18,256 bases of DNA. Origin: SIG636 sp045537905. Lineage in GTDB: Bacteria > Bacillota > Clostridia > Oscillospirales > CAG-382. The stretch is taken from positions 1 to 18,256 of the forward strand of contig JAZSQJ010000026.1 in the NCBI GenBank assembly GCA_045537905.1, given 5' to 3'. The notes beneath the pieces are model-generated. The model saw only the letters and a list, made by a program, of their open reading frames with translations, was not told where the DNA came from and made no database searches. Below are positions 13,036 through 18,256 of this stretch, one piece after another (positions within the stretch are counted from its first letter, which is position 1; every line of letters begins with the position of its first letter). Made by a program: the position numbers and the translations under genes.

Positions 13036-13632
13036 TTAGGTGAAAATTTGTACCCAAGTATTAGCCGTAGAGTTATACCCCACGCCAAGCTTTGTGAATT
13101 TGCCGTTTAATATATTGGCACGGTGACCCTCGCTATTCATCCAGCCCGTCATTACGCTTGACGCATCTCTGTAGCCCTTGGCGATGTTCTCACCCATATA
13201 GCGGTAGCTTACTCCAAAGCTTTTTAGCATATCGGAAGGACTGCCGTAGGTAGGACTTTGGTGGGAGAAATAGCCCTTTGCCGCCATATCGTCTGCCTTT
13301 GCCCGGGCTACACGGCAAAGCTCCCAGTCCAGCTTCAAGGCACCAAGCCCCTGCTTTGCTCTGTAGTTGTTGGAAAGCCTTAGTACCTCATCCTCTACGC
13401 TGTTACCGTGGGGGATATACAGCTTGTCATTGGGATAGATAAGAGAAGGGTTTTTAATATGAGGGTTTGCCTCGATTAAGTCCTCCAAGGACACCCCGTA
13501 GGAGCGTGCTATCTTCCACATCGTATCGCCCCTTACCACCATATGCTCGGTAGCGGCGGCACCTACTGCTGTAGCGGACAGCGCCAGTGCCAACAGGCTT
13601 ATTATAATTATGGTTGGTTTTATTATTTTCAA
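13036..13632 (-). CDS. Secreted LysM-CAP domain protein
   Basis: A 198-aa cell-wall-associated protein. Signal peptide 1-26 (MKIIKPTIIIISLLALALSA..). LysM domain about 29-74 (VVRGDTMWKIARSYGVSLEDL .. IYPNDKLYIP) for peptidoglycan or chitin-type glycan binding. CAP/SCP domain about 80-198 with the conserved set His124 (YFSH), Glu148 (MGENIA) and His170 (SEGHRANIL). The layout resembles YkwD/SafA-like proteins of Firmicutes, some linked to spore coat or wall remodelling; the role here is not fixed. Start is TTG at 13632, with AGGA 7 nt upstream; no ATG precedes the signal peptide. It is divergent from the acyltransferase gene at 13837. Confidence 0.9.
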   Translation of the reverse strand: MKIIKPTIIIISLLALALSATAVGAAATEHMVVRGDTMWKIARSYGVSLEDLIEANPHIKNPSLIYPNDKLYIPHGNSVEDEVLRLSNNYRAKQGLGALKLDWELCRVARAKADDMAAKGYFSHQSPTYGSPSDMLKSFGVSYRYMGENIAKGYRDASSVMTGWMNSEGHRANILNGKFTKLGVGYNSTANTWVQIFT

Positions 13633-13782
13633 AATTTATTCCTGCCTTTTTTGTTAATTTGCAAAGCCTTTTTTGCCTTGCCGCTTGTAGTTTGTGTATC
13701 CCTTGTTTGCTGATACCAACAAAAAATTGCTACCTTCACTTTGTAAAGTAAAACAGCCACTTGTAAAAAACTTTCACCCTTT

Positions 13783-13812
13783 TTGATATTGTAAATCAGG
13801 GCCTTTTATGAT
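13783..13812 (+). promoter_or_regulatory. Promoter of the DUF1624 acyltransferase gene
   Basis: TTGATA (-35, 13783-13788), 18-nt spacer, TATGAT (-10, 13807-13812). It is followed by GAGGTGG and the TTG start. The rest of 13633-13782 is A/T-rich with no clear minus-strand promoter for the divergent gene. Confidence 0.7.
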
Positions 13813-13836
13813 AAAATACCCCCGAGGTGGTTGATT

Positions 13837-14556
13837 TTGGAAGCAAACAATAAAAAAGTGCGGATTTGGGAGCTGGACGCCTTCCGTGGAATATGTATAC
13901 TGGGCGTTATTATCGTACACGCCGTTTACGATATGACCGTCATCTTCAAGGCGGACTTTTACGTGCCCCGGTTTTACTATTTTGTTAAAGATTACGGCTC
14001 TGTTTTGTTTATACTTTTGTCGGGCATTTGCGTTACCCTTGGCAGTAAAAGCCTTAAAAGGGGTACGGTTGTTTTAGGCTGTGGAATGGTTATCACCCTT
14101 GTTATGGCGGTGCTTACCTACCTTGACCCCTACAGCTTTGGCAACGTGTATTTTGGCATTTTGCATCTGCTGGGTGTGTGTATGCTCCTTTTCCCTTTGT
14201 TTAAGAGACTGCCCGTCCTTGCCCTTTTTGCTTTTGCGGCAGGTTTTGTTTTCCTTGGCTTTTATTTTGATACCCTCCGTACGGAAAGCCTTACGCCCCT
14301 TGTAATTTTTGGTATTAAAAGCCACGGCTTTTTTAGCGTGGACTACTTCCCTCTTTTCCCTAACCTTGGCTATTTTCTGCTGGGTGCGGTGATGGGGCGT
14401 ACACTTTACAAAAAGAAGGAAAGCCTGCTGCCCTGCTTCCCCTACGGCAATCCCCTGTGCCGGTTTTTTATGTTTTGCGGCAGACACAGCCTGTGGATTT
14501 ATCTGCTGCACCAGCCTATAGTATACGGCGTGTTATGGGTAGCAATGGGGATGTAA
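13837..14556 (+). CDS. DUF1624/HGSNAT-type membrane acyltransferase
   Basis: A 239-aa integral membrane protein of the heparan-alpha-glucosaminide N-acetyltransferase-like family (DUF1624, PF07786-like). The N-terminal RIWELDAFRGICILGVIIVHAVYD motif carries the family's (E/D)xxRG and membrane histidine. About seven hydrophobic segments follow, with LFILLSGICVTLG, GNVYFGILHLLGVCMLLF, LGYFLLGAVMGRTLYKK and a final HSLWIYLLHQPIVYGVLW. Such proteins transfer acyl groups across the membrane to sugars or glycan amines; the acceptor here is unknown. It is short for the family. Start: TTG at 13837, 6 nt after GAGGTGG; TTG at 13831 is directly adjacent to it, so less likely. It ends in AMGM-stop; the last codons and stop lie inside a 102-bp duplicated segment. 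It is the only plus-strand gene, convergent with trxB. Confidence 0.88.
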   Translation: MEANNKKVRIWELDAFRGICILGVIIVHAVYDMTVIFKADFYVPRFYYFVKDYGSVLFILLSGICVTLGSKSLKRGTVVLGCGMVITLVMAVLTYLDPYSFGNVYFGILHLLGVCMLLFPLFKRLPVLALFAFAAGFVFLGFYFDTLRTESLTPLVIFGIKSHGFFSVDYFPLFPNLGYFLLGAVMGRTLYKKKESLLPCFPYGNPLCRFFMFCGRHSLWIYLLHQPIVYGVLWVAMGM

Positions 14557-14646
14557 AAATAGCGTAGAGCGCAAGAAAAAACCTTTTGAACAAAAAGAAG
14601 TTAAGCGTGGCTTGGTGCCACGCTTAACCTTTTATTTTATATTTTC
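14545..14646. repeat. Direct repeat, left copy (end of acyltransferase gene plus terminator)
   Basis: It begins in the last three codons of the acyltransferase gene (ATGGGGATGTAAAAATAGCG) and holds a bidirectional terminator. Copy at 14740-14842, same orientation, about 90% identical by eye. The two are separated by element B and 8 extra bases. Confidence 0.85.
14600..14628. terminator. Bidirectional terminator between acyltransferase and trxB, first
   Basis: A 12-bp perfect stem GTTAAGCGTGGC with its complement and 5-nt loop. It has a T-rich tract on the plus side (CCTTTTATTTTAT) and A-rich on the other, fitting convergent genes. Confidence 0.85.
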
Positions 14647-14731
14647 TTGCTATGCACCAAAACCACCCTTGCAGTACTCAGTACAGCTATCGGGCAGTTT
14701 TGTCGCATTCTACACCATTTTTCCTATCCCC
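14647..14731 (-). repeat. 85-nt hairpin element B, copy 2 (inverted relative to copy 1)
   Basis: Its reverse complement begins GGGGATAGGAAAAAT and ends CATAGCAA like copy 1, with GCAGTACTCAGTACAGC (14671-14687) at its centre. Arms 14655-14668 and 14692-14705 pair at 13 of 14 positions, counting G-T, although their sequence differs from the arms of copy 1. Confidence 0.8.
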
Positions 14732-14739
14732 AGATGTCG

Positions 14740-14842
14740 ATGGAGATGTAAAAATAGCGTAGTTCCCAAGAAAAAACCTTTTGAATAAAAAAGAAGTTAT
14801 GCGTGGCTCGGTGCCACGCTTAACCTTTTATATTTTATTTTC
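14740..14842. repeat. Direct repeat, right copy
   Basis: Matches 14545-14646 from ATGG.GATGTAAAAATAGCG through the terminator to ATTTTATTTTC, ending 8 nt before the trxB stop. It includes a vestigial copy of the acyltransferase stop codon region. Confidence 0.85.
14796..14824. terminator. Bidirectional terminator, second (trxB side)
   Basis: GTTATGCGTGGC with GCCACGCTTAAC: 11 of 12 pairs, a single T-T mismatch, loop TCGGT. It is the duplicate of 14600-14628 and serves trxB on the minus strand. Confidence 0.8.
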
Positions 14843-14850
14843 AATCAAAT

Positions 14851-15756
14851 TTATCTGCCGTCCAGGTATGCACAGGCTGCCAGTGCCGCCGAGGCTCCGT
14901 CCGCTACTGCGGTGGTTATCTGCCTTACGCTCTTGCTGCGGCAATCTCCTGCCGCATACAAGCCTGCCGTGCCTGTTTTACAAGACTCGTCACAGGCAAT
15001 ATAGCCTCTGTCAAGCTCTGTAAACTCCGCAAAGATGCCGTTTTCGGGCACAAGACCTATGGCAACGAACATACCGTCAACGGTGAGAGTGGTCTGTTCA
15101 CCGCTTTCGGTGTTTTCTACAAGTATAGCGCTAAGCTCACCCTCTCCGTGGAGGGACTTTACTACGGTGCTTGTTATTATCTCTACGTTGCTTTTTTCGT
15201 AAAGCTGGGAGCTAAGACTTTCCTCGCCCGTAAGGGTGGCAAGGTTTTGCACCACGTAAACCTTACGGCAAAGCTCGGAGAGCATAAGCGCCTCCTGCAA
15301 AGCACTGTTACCGCCGCCTATTACCGCAACGGTACCGCCCTCGTAAAAGGCACCGTCGCAAACTGCGCAAAAGCTGATGCCTTTGCCGATATAGTCCGTT
15401 TCGCCCTCAAGGCCCAGCAGACGGTGGCGTACGCCTACGGCTACTATTACCGCCCCCGACTCGTACACGTTGTCCTCGGTTTTTACCTTGAAGCCCGTGT
15501 CGGTTTTTTCAAGACCCGTTACGGTTTCCATCTCAATATCTGCGCCCTGCGCCAAGGCTTGCTCTACCATTTTGTCGGCAAGCTCCGCACCGCTGATGGA
15601 AACGTAGGCAGGAAAGTTTTCTATCTTAGGGGAATAGGTAACCTGTCCGCCAAAGGTGGAGCGTTCTATAACAAGAACGCTCTTACCTGCACGGCGTGCA
15701 TATACTGCCGCCGTAAGTCCTGCAGGACCTGCACCTATTATAATTATATCGTACAT
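14851..15756 (-). CDS. trxB: Thioredoxin reductase-type flavoprotein
   Basis: A 301-aa cytosolic FAD enzyme that reduces thioredoxin or glutaredoxin-like partners. FAD loop GAGPAGLTAAVYA (8-20); STFGGQVT; active disulfide CAVC (Cys130, Cys133); second dinucleotide loop IGGGNSALQEA (146-156); FAD end motif TAGLYAAGDCRSKSVRQITTAVADG. The NADPH-choosing HRR that normally follows this loop is replaced by VQN (169-171), so NADPH preference is doubtful; NADH or another donor (some clostridial enzymes use ferredoxin) is possible. It starts 12 nt after nrdD, with GAGGG overlapping the nrdD stop, so the two are one unit and its partner is likely the glutaredoxin-like tail of NrdD (inference). Confidence 0.94.
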   Translation of the reverse strand: MYDIIIIGAGPAGLTAAVYARRAGKSVLVIERSTFGGQVTYSPKIENFPAYVSISGAELADKMVEQALAQGADIEMETVTGLEKTDTGFKVKTEDNVYESGAVIVAVGVRHRLLGLEGETDYIGKGISFCAVCDGAFYEGGTVAVIGGGNSALQEALMLSELCRKVYVVQNLATLTGEESLSSQLYEKSNVEIITSTVVKSLHGEGELSAILVENTESGEQTTLTVDGMFVAIGLVPENGIFAEFTELDRGYIACDESCKTGTAGLYAAGDCRSKSVRQITTAVADGASAALAACAYLDGR

Positions 15757-15768
15757 ACTTATACCCTC

Positions 15769-18147
15769 TTAGCAGGAGTAAGCCTTGATAAAGTCCTTAA
15801 CAGCGGGAAGGTCAGCGTAAATCCGGGTGTTTTCCCCTGTTACAATCAGCGTGGGAGCCTGCTTGAGCCCGTAGCTCTGTGCCAGTTCTCTGTTTTCCTC
15901 AACAAGAAGCTTTTCGTAAGGGATACCCTTTTTGTCAAGCTCTGCCTGGGCTATTTTGCACTTGGGGCAGGTTTTGGTAGCAAAAAGCAGTATCTTGGCA
16001 TCTGCACTGCTTTCTACGGAAAGCTCTGCCTTTTCCTCGGCTTTAACGGTAGAAGCTACGCCTTTTTTGATAACGGAGTTTTCGATATCGTAAACAACTC
16101 TGTCCTTGTACTCCTGGGTCTTACCGTCGTTCCAGTTCTGAACGGGGCGGTAGTAGCCTGTGATACGGCTGTAAACCTCGGTCATAGCACCGCACTCGGG
16201 GCAGGTCTTCTGCTCGCCTGCAAGGTAGCCGTGGTTTGCACATACGGAGTAGGTGGGAGAAAGGGTGTAGTAGGGCAGCTTGTAGTTTTCCGCAATGGTG
16301 CGTACAAGGGTTGCCGCCGCTTTCCAGTCGGGCAATTTCTCGCCGAGGAAGGCGTGGAATACGGTGCCGCTGGTGTAAAGAGTCTGCAGCTCGTCCTGTA
16401 TATCAAGGGCGTCGAAAATATCAGAGGTGTAGCCAACGGGAAGGTGGCTGGAGTTGGTGTAATAGGGAGTTTCGCCTGCCTTAGCCGCAGTCTTTATGCC
16501 GGGGTAACGCTTAACGTCGTGCTTTGCAAGACGGTAAGAGGTAGACTCCGCAGGGGTAGCCTCAAGGTTGTAGAGGTCGCCGTACTTTTCCTGGTAGTCG
16601 GAAAGACGCTCTCTCATATGGTTAAGCACGTCCTTAGTAAACTCCTGGGTTGCACTGTCGGTCATATCCTTGCCAAGCCACTTGGCGTTAAGACCAACCT
16701 CGTTCATACCAACGAGACCGATGGTGGAGAAATGGTTATCAAAGCTGCCCAGATAACGCTGGGTGTAGGGATAAAGCCCCTCCTCCATAAGCTTAGAGAT
16801 AACGGTACGCTTAACCTTAAGGCTACGTGCCGCAATGTCCATAAGACGGTCAAGTCTTGCATAGAAGTCTGCCTTGCTGGTAGCAAGATAGGCTATACGG
16901 GGCATATTGATGGTAACAACGCCAACGGAACCGGTGCTTTCACCGCTGCCGAAGAAGCCGCCGCTCTTCTTCCTGAGCTCTCTCAGGTCAAGGCGGAGAC
17001 GGCAGCACATACTTCTTACGTCAGAAGGCTCCATATCGCTGTTGATATAGTTGGAGAAGTAGGGGGTGCCGTACTTGGAGGTCATCTCAAACAGGAGACG
17101 GTTGTTTTCGGTATCGGACCAGTCGAAGTCGGCGGTGATGGAATAGGTGGGGATAGGATACTGGAAGCCTCTGCCGTTAGCGTCACCCTCTATCATAGTT
17201 TCGATAAAGGCACGGTTTATCATATCCATTTCCTTTTTACAGTCGCCGTAGGTAAAGTCCATTTCCTTGCCGCCAACTATCGCAGGAGAGTCTGCCAGGT
17301 CAGCAGGAACAGTCCAGTCCAGAGTGATGTTGGAGAAGGGTGCCTGGGTGCCCCAACGTCTGGGAGTGTTAACGCCGAAAACAAAGCTTTCTATACACTT
17401 TTTGGTCTGGTCGTAGCTAAGCTTGTCAACCTTAACGAAGGGAGCCAGATAGGTGTCGAAGGAGGAGAAGGCCTGGGCGCCTGCCCACTCGTTTTGCATA
17501 ATGCCAAGGAAGTTTACCATCTGGTTACAAAGGGTAGCAAGATGGCTGGCAGGAGCAGAGGTGATCTTGCCTCTTACGCCGCCAAGACCTTCCTTAATAA
17601 GCTGACGGAGAGACCAGCCTGCGCAATACCCGGTAAGCATAGAAAGGTCGTGCAGGTGAATGTCCGCATTGCGGTGAGCGTCTGCAATTTCGTCGTCATA
17701 TATCTCGGAAAGCCAGTAGTTTGCGGTAATTGCACCGCTGTTGCTGAGGATAAGACCGCCTACGGAATAGGTAACGGTACTGTTTTCCTTAACGCGCCAG
17801 TCGTTTATCTTAAGGTAGTTGTCTACAACCATCTTATAGTCGAGAACGGTGCTGTCGATATTACGAAGCTTTTCATGCTGACGGCGGTACAGAATGTACG
17901 CCTTTGCAACCTCGGCATAGCCTGCCTGAACAAGCACGCTTTCAACACTGTCCTGGATATCCTCAACGGCAATCTCGCCATCCTTTATTTTGCTTTGGAA
18001 GTCGGCGGTAACCTTAAGTGCCAAAAAGTCGATAGTGTCTCTGTTATAATTAACACCCTTTGCATCGAATGCAAGAGTTATTGCGTTAGCTATCTTGCTA
18101 AGCTCAAAATCCACGGTCTTACCGTTGCGTTTAAGTACCTTATACAT
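15769..18147 (-). CDS. nrdD: Anaerobic (class III) ribonucleoside-triphosphate reductase fused to a glutaredoxin-like domain
   Basis: A 792-aa enzyme reducing NTPs to dNTPs with a glycyl radical. Start chosen at MYKVLKRNGKTVDFELSK, 8 nt after AGGAG; the upstream in-frame codons lie in the promoter. ATP-cone about 1-90. Catalytic barrel with DIHLHDLSMLTGYC (Cys175) and RSMCCRLRLD (Cys381, Cys382). Zinc-type CANH..CPEC (Cys636, His639, Cys649, Cys652). Radical loop RITGYYRP with Gly664 as the glycyl radical site. After a linker (about 690-715), a glutaredoxin/NrdH-like domain follows (about 716-790) with LFATKTCPKC (Cys727, Cys730) and the cis-proline QAPTLIV. This suggests the redoxin-dependent branch, not the formate-dependent one (inference). 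The activase nrdG is not next to it in this window; trxB follows at 12 nt. Family proteins without the tail are about 700 aa. Confidence 0.96.
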   Translation of the reverse strand: MYKVLKRNGKTVDFELSKIANAITLAFDAKGVNYNRDTIDFLALKVTADFQSKIKDGEIAVEDIQDSVESVLVQAGYAEVAKAYILYRRQHEKLRNIDSTVLDYKMVVDNYLKINDWRVKENSTVTYSVGGLILSNSGAITANYWLSEIYDDEIADAHRNADIHLHDLSMLTGYCAGWSLRQLIKEGLGGVRGKITSAPASHLATLCNQMVNFLGIMQNEWAGAQAFSSFDTYLAPFVKVDKLSYDQTKKCIESFVFGVNTPRRWGTQAPFSNITLDWTVPADLADSPAIVGGKEMDFTYGDCKKEMDMINRAFIETMIEGDANGRGFQYPIPTYSITADFDWSDTENNRLLFEMTSKYGTPYFSNYINSDMEPSDVRSMCCRLRLDLRELRKKSGGFFGSGESTGSVGVVTINMPRIAYLATSKADFYARLDRLMDIAARSLKVKRTVISKLMEEGLYPYTQRYLGSFDNHFSTIGLVGMNEVGLNAKWLGKDMTDSATQEFTKDVLNHMRERLSDYQEKYGDLYNLEATPAESTSYRLAKHDVKRYPGIKTAAKAGETPYYTNSSHLPVGYTSDIFDALDIQDELQTLYTSGTVFHAFLGEKLPDWKAAATLVRTIAENYKLPYYTLSPTYSVCANHGYLAGEQKTCPECGAMTEVYSRITGYYRPVQNWNDGKTQEYKDRVVYDIENSVIKKGVASTVKAEEKAELSVESSADAKILLFATKTCPKCKIAQAELDKKGIPYEKLLVEENRELAQSYGLKQAPTLIVTGENTRIYADLPAVKDFIKAYSC

Positions 18148-18222
18148 ACCGTTCTCTCCTTTATCTAAGTATCTTAATTTGTTTTTTAAAACCATATATA
18201 GCGGCAAGGCCGCCGCCCCTAT

Positions 18223-18252
18223 AGAATAACATACCCTATATGGGTTTGTCAA
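18223..18252 (-). promoter_or_regulatory. Promoter of nrdD-trxB with dyad in the spacer
   Basis: Minus strand: TTGACA (-35, 18247-18252), 18-nt spacer, TATTCT (-10, 18223-18228). The spacer contains ACCC-5 nt-GGGT (18233-18245), a possible operator. The leader carries GCGGC-6 nt-GCCGC (plus 18201-18216). Confidence 0.72.
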
Positions 18253-18256
18253 TAGG

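Noticed and set aside
15148..18168. Very long plus-strand open frame (about 1000 codons) opposite nrdD and trxB
   Set aside because: It is the antisense shadow of nrdD and trxB, which have clear motifs and ribosome sites. The frame spans two genes and the product has no recognisable domains.
18223..18252. NrdR box upstream of nrdD
   Set aside because: Only a short ACCC/GGGT dyad is present and no tandem pair of boxes; kept as an unassigned operator candidate.

Overview
The window comes from a strictly anaerobic Firmicute, most likely a plant-fibre-associated gut Clostridium-type bacterium (Oscillospiraceae/Ruminococcaceae-like). The reasons are a class III (oxygen-sensitive) ribonucleotide reductase, three secreted proteins with type I dockerins (one also with a cohesin-like domain), a GH4 phospho-glycosidase, Gram-positive signal peptides and ribosome binding sites, and a LysM-CAP wall protein. 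This assignment is inference; no rRNA is present.

Layout, left to right. Positions 1-541 (-) are the 5' part of deoC, cut by the window edge. Positions 542-1033 are an intergenic mosaic of terminators and repeated hairpins. Positions 1034-4342 (-) encode a very large secreted double-SGNH esterase with a C-terminal dockerin, with its own promoter and a structured leader. Positions 4343-4895 are a second intergenic mosaic. Positions 4896-10792 (-) look like one six-gene transcription unit with a good promoter at its head: TSCPD-domain protein, cysE, a ROK sugar kinase broken by a 1-nt frameshift, a GH4 6-phospho-beta-glucosidase, ahcY, and a second secreted SGNH-dockerin esterase. Positions 10999-11748 (-) encode a small secreted cohesin-like/dockerin protein with a near-consensus promoter. 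Positions 11836-12890 (-) are a two-gene unit: a small alarmone (ppGpp) synthetase coupled to a two-helix membrane zinc-ribbon protein. Positions 13036-13632 (-) encode a LysM-CAP protein. Positions 13837-14556 (+), the only forward gene, encode a DUF1624/HGSNAT-type membrane acyltransferase. It converges on trxB (14851-15756, -), and a duplicated terminator flanking a repeat element lies between them. Positions 15769-18147 (-) encode nrdD with a fused C-terminal glutaredoxin-like domain; trxB follows 12 nt downstream.

How the genes work together. The surface proteins point to a dockerin/cohesin system for deacylating complex polysaccharide. The ROK kinase/GH4 pair would phosphorylate and split beta-glucosides inside the cell if the kinase is intact. 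CysE and AhcY serve sulfur amino-acid metabolism. The NrdD-glutaredoxin fusion and TrxB suggest a redoxin-fed, not formate-fed, anaerobic dNTP supply.

The least explained signal is in the intergenic DNA. An 85-nt element occurs twice in inverted orientation about 13.8 kb apart. Its hairpin is kept although the arm sequences differ, and in both places it sits between direct repeats of a terminator-bearing segment. A second small hairpin family (three copies, one compensatory base-pair change) and a shared terminator-stem family are mixed with it. No tRNA, rRNA, CRISPR array, transposase or phage gene was recognised.
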